DNA from: an uncultured Armatimonadota bacterium
GTDB taxonomy: Bacteria > Armatimonadota > Fimbriimonadia > Fimbriimonadales > Fimbriimonadaceae
DNA: 64,000 nucleotides
Assembly (NCBI GenBank): GCA_903833215.1
Contig: CAILEM010000147.1
Coordinates: 21,705-85,704, forward strand
Direction of reading: 5' to 3'
Shown here: in pieces, positions 36,303 through 44,221 of the stretch
Layout of the letters: each line of letters begins with the position of its first letter
Position numbering within the stretch: the stretch's first letter is position 1
Position numbers and translations under genes: made by a program
Notes under the pieces: model-generated
The model's input: only the letters and a program-made list of their open reading frames with translations
Databases searched by the model: none
Told to the model about the DNA's origin: nothing

Positions 36303-38159
36303 TTAGACGCTGGTGGGTTGGAGGGCGCTTCGGAATTGCTCTTCATAGAGGTCTTTGTAGATTCCGGGGCGGTTGGAGAGTTCTTCGTGGGTGCCGATGT
36401 CTTCGATCACGCCGGATTCGATGATGACGATTCGGTCGGCGTGGACGACGCTGGACAGGCGGTGGGCGATGATGAAGGTTGTGCGGCCCTTCATGACCTC
36501 ATCGAGGGCGTCTTGTACCCTTGCTTCCGTTTCTCCATCAAGGGCGCTTGTGACGTCGTCTAGGATCAGAATTCGAGGGTCGGTAACGAGAGCTCGGGCC
36601 AGAGCCAGTCGCTGCTTTTGACCACCGCTAAGCTTTATGCCCTCCTCTCCGATCATCGTGTCGTAACCGTCGGGGAGACCCATCACGAACTCATGGAGGT
36701 CGGCCGCTTTCGAAGACGCTATCGCCTGGGCATCGGTGGCGTCGCGGTTCCCGTACTTGATGTTCTCCATCAAGCTGACACTGAACAGAACGTTCTCCTG
36801 AGCGACCATGCTGACCTGGCGGCGAAGGGTCTCTAGACGTACGTCCTGAAGGTCAAACCCATCGACGCGGACGTGACCAGATGTAGGGTCATAGAAACGC
36901 ATGAGCAGGTTCATCAAGGTGCTCTTCCCTGCCCCGCTGTGACCCACTAACGCGATGATCTCGCCCGGTTTCACGGTCAGACTTAGATCTTTGATGATCG
37001 CTTGGCCATCGTTGTAGCCGAAGCTCACCTTATCGAATTGAACGGCACCGGAAAGGGTGGGCAGCGCCAACGCACCCGCCTTGTCAGCAATGTCAGGGCG
37101 CGTATCAAGCGTTTCGAACACGCGATCCATCGCCGAGACCGCCCACTGCATCGCGGTGTTGAAGTCCGCGACACGGACGGCGGGGTTGAACACGAAGCCG
37201 ATATAGAAGGTCATGGCGACCAGCTTTCCGGTCGTCATCTCGCCATGCTGGACGAGCAAACCGCCATACGAATACACCGCTCCAGTACCTAAGGCGCTCA
37301 CCACGGCCGAAACGAGGCCGAGTCGCCGATTGAGGTGAACCTGCTCCATGTCGACGGCGAACTTGTCGCGAACCTTGCCCATAAAGGTCGCTCGCTCATG
37401 ATCTTCCTTCACGAAGGCTTTGACGACCGCGATTCCGGCGATCTTCTCGGCAAGAGTTCCCAGCATCGCGTCGTACAGCCGTCGCTGCTCATTGCTCGTC
37501 TCCCGAATCTTCTTCAGGAAGAATAGGTAGCTGACGACATAGAACGGAACCAGCACGAGGATGATCGTCGCCAGCCGCCATTCCAAGAAGAACAGCATGC
37601 AGATAACGGCGATCAGGGTGACGATATCGCTGATGAACGTGACAAGCTGACCTTGAATGAGGCCCTGGATAAGCTCGATGTCGGCGGTAACGCGCGCCAT
37701 GATCTTTCCGGTTTGGGTTTGGTTGTGAAAGGCAAGGCTGAGGCGCTGAAGGTGACGCCAAGTGGCAAAGCGCAAGTCAAACACAAAGCGGTGGCCAATC
37801 CAAGTGACCATGTACGAGTTCGCATAGCTGAACATGTTTCGAAACACGATGACCAGCACTAGCCCAACCGAGGTGATGAGCAGGACGAAGGGGCTTTGCT
37901 TCTCAACCTGGTTCGTGAGCGAAGCTTTCTGGGCGGTTTCCTTCTGCGATTGCTCGGGGGTGACCTTGTGCGGAGTTTGTAGCTCCTTCAGTTGTTTCTG
38001 GGCAGAAAGCGAGGGCCGGATCGCGTTATCGATGGCGACTTGATAAAGTCGAGGCGGCACGATTTGAAGGAGCGTGACGAACAAAGTCATCACCACCGCG
38101 AGCAAAACGCGTCCCCGATACGGCCGCAAAAAACTGAGGGTGCGGCGAAACGATCGCAC
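36303..38159 (-). CDS. ABC exporter, fused membrane and ATPase domains (MsbA/LmrA-like)
   Basis: A 618-residue half-transporter that would dimerise and export a lipid, drug or peptide. The N-terminal 330 residues carry six membrane helices; between helices 1 and 2 there is a Gln/Lys-rich outer insertion (about 50-85). The ATPase domain has Walker A GHSGAGKSTLMNLLMRF, Q-loop VSMVAQENVLFSVSL, signature LSGGQKQRLALARAL and Walker B ILILDDVTSALD. It is a single gene, so the substrate is not indicated. Confidence 0.93.
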   Translation of the reverse strand: MRSFRRTLSFLRPYRGRVLLAVVMTLFVTLLQIVPPRLYQVAIDNAIRPSLSAQKQLKELQTPHKVTPEQSQKETAQKASLTNQVEKQSPFVLLITSVGLVLVIVFRNMFSYANSYMVTWIGHRFVFDLRFATWRHLQRLSLAFHNQTQTGKIMARVTADIELIQGLIQGQLVTFISDIVTLIAVICMLFFLEWRLATIILVLVPFYVVSYLFFLKKIRETSNEQRRLYDAMLGTLAEKIAGIAVVKAFVKEDHERATFMGKVRDKFAVDMEQVHLNRRLGLVSAVVSALGTGAVYSYGGLLVQHGEMTTGKLVAMTFYIGFVFNPAVRVADFNTAMQWAVSAMDRVFETLDTRPDIADKAGALALPTLSGAVQFDKVSFGYNDGQAIIKDLSLTVKPGEIIALVGHSGAGKSTLMNLLMRFYDPTSGHVRVDGFDLQDVRLETLRRQVSMVAQENVLFSVSLMENIKYGNRDATDAQAIASSKAADLHEFVMGLPDGYDTMIGEEGIKLSGGQKQRLALARALVTDPRILILDDVTSALDGETEARVQDALDEVMKGRTTFIIAHRLSSVVHADRIVIIESGVIEDIGTHEELSNRPGIYKDLYEEQFRSALQPTSV

Positions 38160-38263
38160 GGCTAAAGATACCCGTCTATTGCCTTCCGGTCGACGTGAGG
38201 TTAGAGTTTGTGAACTTCACGGCTAACCGACCGTTGTGAGCAGCCGAATGCCGAACTATTGCG

Positions 38264-38680
38264 ATGCTGAAACGTATAATCCCTGCGTACGGATGGATCG
38301 CGCCAGATAGAGCTATGTCGGAGTTTGTAGAAGAGAGAACGAGAATCATGGGGTTCGCCAGGCTGAACTCCGCGCGAGACCTACTCGCGATGAAGACGAC
38401 CATTGAGTACCAGTTGGTCGCCGGTGGGTCCGCGACATCCTGCATGACAGAAGCCACCGGCAATCCGGAGTGTATGTTATACGTATCAGGAGAAAGCCCT
38501 GCATCGGTTGACGTGGTTGCCACCCGGCTTGACTACACCTTTAGTGAACACATCCGCTATGGTGGTGAGACGACGTACCGCATCGTGTGTACTGAAGACA
38601 CCGTGGTATTGGACTTCGCGACCTGTGCAAGTGCTCACCTTTTGGTGACCGGGTGCATTGCCATCAACTGCCACGGTTGA
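38264..38680 (+). CDS. Hypothetical protein, cysteine-containing
   Basis: A 138-residue ORF on the plus strand, divergent from the ABC exporter, whose start is about 100 bp away. The C-terminal two thirds look protein-like (MKTTIEYQLVAGGSATSCM; ASVDVVATRLDYTFSEH; then several Cys and a CHG end), with mostly beta character. An ATG at 38390 (MKTTIEYQ) could be the true start. No family recognised, and an overlapping minus-strand frame cannot be fully excluded. Confidence 0.4.
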   Translation: MLKRIIPAYGWIAPDRAMSEFVEERTRIMGFARLNSARDLLAMKTTIEYQLVAGGSATSCMTEATGNPECMLYVSGESPASVDVVATRLDYTFSEHIRYGGETTYRIVCTEDTVVLDFATCASAHLLVTGCIAINCHG

Positions 38681-38776
38681 GCGTCTGGAGTGGTAGCGTT
38701 TCGGTTTGTAGCTATTCGCATCCGATGCCGATAGGCGTTCACCTATATTAAATGGGTTAGCTGATCCTCCCATCTG

Positions 38777-38808
38777 CCTTAACGTCCCTTTGCGTCCTCT
38801 GCGCGAGA
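38777..38808 (+). repeat. CTTTGCGT-type short repeat, copy 1
   Basis: ACGTCCCTTTGCGTCCTCTG then CGCGAGAA. Similar CCTTTGCGTGCCTTTGCG strings end in CGTGAGG at 55257-55287 and 55607-55637. The otherwise empty 38681-38975 gap shows nothing else. Confidence 0.5.
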
Positions 38809-38975
38809 AATCATCGGGGCTACCGCAAGGAGGCGTTGAAGTCGGTGGACGTGGTTTCGATTCAGAGGTGGGTCGCGAAATTTGGCTCATGGAATACGGA
38901 GGGGCTGCCACTTCTCATCACGGACGGTACGTGAAGCCCACAATCGCTTAAGGATTCATTCCTTTGCCCGCCATA

Positions 38976-40928
38976 ATGTGTGGAATGGATTCTTTGCTGC
39001 TCAATGTGCTGGCTGACCGCGTTCTTGTTTACGACGGCGCGATGGGTACGCAGATCCAGGGGGCTAACCTTACCGACGATGATTTCATTCTGAGGGCCGA
39101 CGCTCGACATAGTGCTGCCGTCAATTCGGCTGCAGATCGACTGGGCGGAAAGTTACTCGACGGATGCAATGAAGCACTGGTTTTCACCCGACCCGAAGTC
39201 ATCGAGTCGATTCATGGAGCCTATTTTGAGGCGGGATCCGACTTGGTTGAAACGAATACGTTTGGGTCCACCAGCATCGTTCTTGCCGAATATGAGATTT
39301 CAGAGCTCGTCTATGACGTGTCGCTCGAAGCCGCCAAGATCGCGAAACGGGCAGCGCTGAAATACTCGACTCCCGAAAAGCCACGTTTTGTCGTCGGCGC
39401 GCTCGGACCAGGGACGAAGCTGATCTCGCTTGGCCAAGCGACGTGGGAAGAGATTGAATCGACCTATTCCCTTTCCTTTACCGGCCTTCTTGAAGGTGGT
39501 GCCGATGCGCTGCTGCTGGAGACACTGCAAGACCTGTTGATGGTGAAGGCGGGAATCGTCGCCGCGAACCGAGCGATGGCGGAGACGGGACGTCAGGTGC
39601 CGCTTTTCGTTCAAGTCACGATGGAGCAAACCGGGACGATGCTCCTTGGCTCCGAAATCGGCGCTGCGCTCAACATGATTGAAGCGTTCCCTTCCGTCAA
39701 GGCGATCGGGCTGAACTGTGCAACCGGCCCGATCGAGATGACGCCGCACGTCCGTTTCCTCGGTCAGAACTCCACGCGACCGATATGCGTTCAGCCCAAC
39801 GCAGGCCTACCCATCATGGAAGGCGGTCGCGCTGTCTACAAATTGACGCCAGAGGAGCTCGCCGGCCATCACGATCGGTTCGTTACCGACCACGGCGCAG
39901 CGATGATCGGAGGGTGTTGTGGGACGACGCCTGCGCATATCCGAGCGGTTGCCGCTTCGGTGGGCGGTCGCAAGCATGGCAACAACGCTCACTGGCAAAA
40001 GGTGCGAGGACTCTTCCCTGGCTTTGACTTTGAACTGAGAACGGACGAACAAGCCGATGCGCTTTCGCTCGTTGGGTGCTCAAGCCTCTACACGTTTCAA
40101 CCATACGTTCAAGATAACTCCTTCCTGATCGTCGGAGAAAAGACCAACGCGAACGGATCGAAAGCGTTTCGCGACATGCTCGCCGCCGAGAACTGGGATG
40201 GCTTGACCGAACTCGCGCGGGAACTGGAAGCAGAAGGATCCCACGTGCTGGACGTATGCACTGCCTACGTCGGTCGCGATGAAGTCAGAGATATGCGACG
40301 GCTCCTCGCCAACTACAACCGACACATCACGGTTCCGCTCATGGTCGACTCGACCGAGTGGCAAGTTGTCGAAGCCGCCCTTCAGTGCGTTGCGGGCAAG
40401 CCGATTGTCAACAGCATCAACTTTGAGGACGGCGAAGCGCGAACTGCCCGAATTCTCGGCTTGTGCCGCCAGTACGGTGCCGCTGTGGTCGCCTTAACCA
40501 TCGATGAACTCGGCATGGCGAAGACGGTCGAAAAGAAGATCGAGATCGCCGACCGCATTCTCGCCCGAACTCGAGAATTCGGTATCCCCGATCACGACGT
40601 GTTCATCGACTGCCTCACCTTCACCCTCGGGTCAGGCGACGAGGAATTCCGCGCCGCCGGTTACGAAACCATCGAAGCGATCAGCGAGGTGCGAAAGCGA
40701 CACCCGCGAGTCAACACGATCCTCGGTGTCTCCAACATCAGCTTTGGCCTTAAAGCCTCCGCCCGCCAGATCCTCAATTCCGCATTCCTTCACTACGCCG
40801 AAGAAGCCGGACTCACCAGCGCGATCGTCCACTTCAGCAAGATCAAACCCGAAAATCAAATCGACCCCGAAGTCTGGAAAATCGCAACCGACCTGGTCTA
40901 CGACCGCCGCGAATTTGCAGTCGCCTAA
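38976..40928 (+). CDS. MetH-like methyltransferase: homocysteine and pterin domains only
   Basis: The first two modules of cobalamin-dependent methionine synthase. Residues about 1-330 are the homocysteine-binding barrel (VYDGAMGTQIQ; zinc ligands in GLNCATGP and GGCCGTT). Residues about 370-650 are the methyltetrahydrofolate-binding barrel (FLIVGEKTNANGSKAF; DVCTAYVGRDEVRDM; NTILGVSNISFGL). The protein stops at DLVYDRREFAVA, where full-length MetH continues into the cap, B12-binding and reactivation domains, so these are missing. Either the rest is encoded elsewhere (split MetH) or the gene was truncated; a tandem repeat array begins about 70 bp downstream. TTG 38964 and ATG 38985 are other possible starts. 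Confidence 0.88.
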   Translation: MCGMDSLLLNVLADRVLVYDGAMGTQIQGANLTDDDFILRADARHSAAVNSAADRLGGKLLDGCNEALVFTRPEVIESIHGAYFEAGSDLVETNTFGSTSIVLAEYEISELVYDVSLEAAKIAKRAALKYSTPEKPRFVVGALGPGTKLISLGQATWEEIESTYSLSFTGLLEGGADALLLETLQDLLMVKAGIVAANRAMAETGRQVPLFVQVTMEQTGTMLLGSEIGAALNMIEAFPSVKAIGLNCATGPIEMTPHVRFLGQNSTRPICVQPNAGLPIMEGGRAVYKLTPEELAGHHDRFVTDHGAAMIGGCCGTTPAHIRAVAASVGGRKHGNNAHWQKVRGLFPGFDFELRTDEQADALSLVGCSSLYTFQPYVQDNSFLIVGEKTNANGSKAFRDMLAAENWDGLTELARELEAEGSHVLDVCTAYVGRDEVRDMRRLLANYNRHITVPLMVDSTEWQVVEAALQCVAGKPIVNSINFEDGEARTARILGLCRQYGAAVVALTIDELGMAKTVEKKIEIADRILARTREFGIPDHDVFIDCLTFTLGSGDEEFRAAGYETIEAISEVRKRHPRVNTILGVSNISFGLKASARQILNSAFLHYAEEAGLTSAIVHFSKIKPENQIDPEVWKIATDLVYDRREFAVA

Positions 40929-40999
40929 GCCATTGAGCGGGCCTTCGGTCCAAAAGTGCGCAAATTGGCGTATCAGGTCCCTTCTCCCATTGCCCAAGG

Positions 41000-41310
41000 G
41001 GAGAAGGCCAGGATGAGGGGTCAGCCATCCCAACGGTTCCGACGCAGTCGGGACAATCCAAATAGAAATCGGCCGACGAAGCGACACCAAAAGAGCAGTT
41101 CAATCTCCCTGGCACCAGGGGCAGAAGGCCAGGATGAGGGGTCAGCCATCCCAACGGTTCCGACGCAGTCGGGACAATCCAAATAGAAATCGGCCGACGA
41201 AGCGACACCAAAAGAGCAGTTCAATCTCCCCTTACCCAAGGGGCAGAGGGCCAGGATGAGGGGTCAATCATCCCAACGGTGCCGACGCAGTCGGGACAAT
41301 CCACATTTCA
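41000..41310 (+). repeat. Tandem repeat array, period about 121 bp
   Basis: The segment AGGATGAGGGGTCAGCCATC ... GACGCAGTCGGGACAATCCA recurs at 41010, 41131 and 41253, giving periods of 121 and 122 bp. Between recurrences lie AAATCGGCCGACGAAGCGAC and CAATCTCC...AGGGGCAGAAGG. The second unit is nearly identical to the first; the third has drifted. Frames through it on both strands are open only because the unit lacks stops, so I call no gene here. Confidence 0.9.
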
Positions 41311-41445
41311 TTCGACCATAGAAAAAATGAAGCGCCAAAGGCGCGCCCCATCAATAGCCCCTGGCAACGCGATAGGATCTGGAATCACCTGCAATCCCGC
41401 CTATTCTCGTTTAGCCCTGGCGACGATAACCCGTCGGAATTAATG

Positions 41446-42063
41446 TTACCAAGTCTCAGCTGGTGGGGAAATATCAATGTATTTATTGTAAAAGGCGTCC
41501 ATCTGCTTTTTCGTAACCCATTTCGTTCGAGCCTTTGCCGGTAGCTCGAATAGCCGAACATCCGACGCGAGCCTCTTCCGCTTTTCGATGTATAGCGAAG
41601 ATTCGGAAACTTTCCCATGGTCGTAAATGATGATCGCGATAATGTCGTTTGGATTTGACGTACTCACCCACGCCTCGACGTCCCCCGACCGATAGTGATA
41701 GCAGTCAAAATTAGCGATTCGTTGAACCTTCGTTTTGTGGGGCTTCATCCATGACCGATCGGTCGAGAAATTGTCGACGGTTGGTTTATCCTTCGAAATC
41801 AGAATTTCAGATCCACCTTCCAGCGCCATTTTTCGAATCTTGGTGACGGTGTTAAATTGGCAAACGAGCGTGTGCCCATGGCTTGTCTCACGGGAGTATT
41901 CAATCTTTCCTCCACTAAGAGACAAACTATTTACAACCTCATAGGGCAGACCGGCTTCTGTCTAACCGGTGTGCACAATCACCTGGAATTTCTCACTACC
42001 AATCCCGTCACGTACGTTGCCCAGATGAATGAGGGCGGTAAAAATTAGCGCGCTCATCATCAT
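41446..42063 (-). pseudogene. Secreted-protein paralogue interrupted by one TAG codon
   Basis: The minus strand encodes a paralogue of the 211-residue protein at 53820-54455. From ATG 42063 it reads MMMSALIFTALIHLG (signal-like) then FQVIVHTG, TAG at 41964-41962, and in the same frame TEAGLPYEVV followed by KIEYSRETSHGHT. The intact copy reads FQVWVDTGYTEEGLPSAVI followed by HIDYSRETSQGHT, so a Tyr codon has become a stop. The rest of the frame is intact to 41446, which suggests recent inactivation or readthrough. Function unknown. It is downstream of, and in the same direction as, the RHS operon. Confidence 0.75.
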
Positions 42064-42423
42064 CTTATAAAGGAATATAGCCTGAAATGGCTTCGCGCGA
42101 CAGCTTCGGCCGTTCGGATGTTCATGTTGCCTGCGAATCTCGTGCCTAATCGGCGACGAACAAGAAATCTGAAGATTTTCGTAACAAATACGTTCCAAAC
42201 GAGCCACCCGATTTGCTTTGGAATCGACCTTGGTGCGATTCAGTTATCGACTTCTCTCCAAAGAACCGTATTTTATGTGCATGAGAGATGGCACATGCCG
42301 TCGGCGCCTGTGGGGGCCCATATTTATTGATCATGGACGTGGCACACTGGACGAGGCGGGCATATTCTGCCGGTGCAACCGATATACGTCAAAACCGCAC
42401 ATGAAATAGACTTTAACACCCCT
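42064..42423. other. Gene-free stretch
   Basis: About 360 bp between the broken paralogue and the beta-propeller-like gene. No ORF here looks like a protein, and I see no repeat family or terminator. Confidence 0.5.
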
Positions 42424-43407
42424 TCAGTTCTGACTTGCGGCATAGCCCAGTTCCTTATTGACGTCGGTGACATGGAGGACACCATCTGTTCCCACGAAAC
42501 ATGCCGTCCGACCGTCTTTTGATATTGCGACCGACGCCGTACGTGTCTGCCCAATCATCTTCTTCCCACCTTTGCGCCAAAGCCAGACGCCACTGGGATC
42601 AGGAGCGCTTCTAGGGAGATTCCGTGCCGTACCCTTCAACTTTGGAAGGTCGATAAACAATAATGTGCCATCATCGGCGGTCCTCAGTTCCGAGACACTC
42701 ATACCCAGATTGACGAACTTGCGACCACCGTCCCCCCCCGCAATTGGGATGGGCAGCAGGCCAATTTGAGTTGCCCCCCAATAAATTCTCCGACTGGGAT
42801 CAAACGTCGCAGAATGTATTGGGAATTCACTGTGAAATTGCGTGACGACTTTTGCATCCTGCAGGTTCACGACAAACACAGATCGATTTAACATTGCAAT
42901 AAGGCAAGTAGTCCCGTCTGGTGATGCAGCCAAGGCCGTAATGGGAGACTTGCTAGGAAGGCGAATCTTCTGAAAGTTACCGGCTTTCACCTTAATGCAT
43001 GTTCCTTCAAGACTGCCAGCGACTAAGTTGCTGCCGCCCGCCGAGCAGGCAGCCTGGTTCAGCTTAGCGTTTGGGATTGAAGTACGACCTGATATTCGGC
43101 CCGTTTCCAGGTCGACAACCAGCAGCGATCCGCTTTGAAGTAGATACCATGCCCGATTAAAACCAGCGGCCACTAATTGAGCCTTCTGCACCGATGGATC
43201 GATCGAAACGAATCGATGTTGGCCGGTTGGGCTCACACGGTGACACCCCGAGGCCGTAAGGACAAAGATATCGCGATTACTCATCGTTAGTGAGGTCACA
43301 CTTGATGGGGATAAAAGTCCAACCCACTTACGGTCTCTTTGCGCACTAATCAATGTAACCGAATACGCCAAGCTAGCAAAAAATAACGAACAAACGAGAC
43401 TTTTCAT
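42424..43407 (-). CDS. Secreted beta-propeller-like protein in the RHS operon
   Basis: An approximately 327-residue protein with a signal peptide (MKSLVCSLFFASLAYSVTLI) followed by repeating beta strands typical of WD40/PQQ-type propellers (LLVVDLETGRISGRTSIPN; ALAASPDGTTCLIAM; VFVVNLQDAKVVTQFH; SVAISKDGRTACFVG). The ATG at 43407 is preferred; an upstream TTG at 43446 overlaps the stop of the RHS tip gene. Position directly behind a toxin-like tip makes it a candidate binding partner or immunity protein, but nothing in its sequence proves that. Confidence 0.65.
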   Translation of the reverse strand: MKSLVCSLFFASLAYSVTLISAQRDRKWVGLLSPSSVTSLTMSNRDIFVLTASGCHRVSPTGQHRFVSIDPSVQKAQLVAAGFNRAWYLLQSGSLLVVDLETGRISGRTSIPNAKLNQAACSAGGSNLVAGSLEGTCIKVKAGNFQKIRLPSKSPITALAASPDGTTCLIAMLNRSVFVVNLQDAKVVTQFHSEFPIHSATFDPSRRIYWGATQIGLLPIPIAGGDGGRKFVNLGMSVSELRTADDGTLLFIDLPKLKGTARNLPRSAPDPSGVWLWRKGGKKMIGQTRTASVAISKDGRTACFVGTDGVLHVTDVNKELGYAASQN

Positions 43408-43442
43408 GCTCAGTCCAGGAAGCACAAGTCGTGTGGCGATTC

Positions 43443-44219
43443 TCAAAGGTCTTCCTCAATCGGAGGGAAGTCCTTAATAGGACAAATAGTTATTTTCTTG
43501 CGGCTCTGTCTTGATCTGTAGTGACCCTTTGAGCAGTTCCAAGAACAAATTGGTGTACATCCCCAAGCTCCGACTGGCTCGCAGACGCATGATTTCGACC
43601 AACTTATATGGGTAACCAAAACAACCGAACAATTACAGGTAACCGTGGGGTCACCAGCCCACGATTTCGTATAGGGCATGTCGTAATTCTTGCCATTTAT
43701 AGTAATAAAACAGCCATTGATGTAACATGTTACTACACCTGTTGAAGTTCCACAATTACCTTCTCGTTTCCATAGGTCGGTGTGATCAAGAAAAGACTTA
43801 GTGGTACCGCACTCGCATGCACCTCCTTCGCCCGGCAGATAGCCGGAAGGATCCGTCAACGTCACTGGAGTAGATCGGCCATAAACAAAGGCAAGCTCAG
43901 AGGGCCATACCGGGTCGATTGTTTGCCAGCAGGTCGTCTTCGGTCGAAGCAACCGCTTTCTAATATAGAGACGGCTACCGACGGCATCACCATAGTATCC
44001 AACCGTGCCAGCATATCCAAACGGCGTCACGCTTGACCCAACGTGTGATCTTTGCTCCCCATACGGCCACCAAAGAAAGGTATCCGTGATCGTGTGACTA
44101 GAATTAATCAGCGCCGCCGTAGACCCCAGTGGATCTGGTATGTAATCGCTCCGCACACCGCTCCTCGTTTCAGAGACGATTTCTCCGCCGATTGTCAAGT
44201 ATCGAACTGTCATCGCCAT
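43443..44219 (-). CDS. RHS core plus cysteine-rich C-terminal tip, separate ORF
   Basis: A 258-residue protein. Residues 1 to about 125 are the RHS-repeat-associated core (SDYIPDPLGSTAALINSSHT; FLWWPYGEQRS; TIDPVWPSELAFVYG, the last matching the usual D-P-x-x-L-x-Y-x-Y). After DPSGYLPGEGG the C-terminal 125 residues are unrelated to any family I know and carry 13 cysteines, often in CxC pairs (ACECG, TCNCS, SCVCE). Normally the core is the C-terminal part of a single RHS protein. Here it starts with its own ATG, 2 bp after the TAG of the YD-repeat ORF, behind GAGGTG at 8-base spacing. A second core ORF with the same start is at 51732. Confidence 0.8.
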   Translation of the reverse strand: MAMTVRYLTIGGEIVSETRSGVRSDYIPDPLGSTAALINSSHTITDTFLWWPYGEQRSHVGSSVTPFGYAGTVGYYGDAVGSRLYIRKRLLRPKTTCWQTIDPVWPSELAFVYGRSTPVTLTDPSGYLPGEGGACECGTTKSFLDHTDLWKREGNCGTSTGVVTCYINGCFITINGKNYDMPYTKSWAGDPTVTCNCSVVLVTHISWSKSCVCEPVGAWGCTPICSWNCSKGHYRSRQSRKKITICPIKDFPPIEEDL

Positions 44220-44221
44220 GG

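Noticed and set aside
38681..38975. Cobalamin or SAM riboswitch upstream of the MetH-like gene
   Set aside because: No recognisable conserved core of either riboswitch class could be found in this leader.
40632..41239. Overlapping minus-strand ORFs with repeated peptides
   Set aside because: They arise from the 121-bp tandem repeats and the back of the metH-like gene; the repeated peptide is a by-product of the DNA repeat.
41000..41310. CRISPR array
   Set aside because: Units of about 121 bp are contiguous without short repeats and unique spacers; no cas genes nearby.
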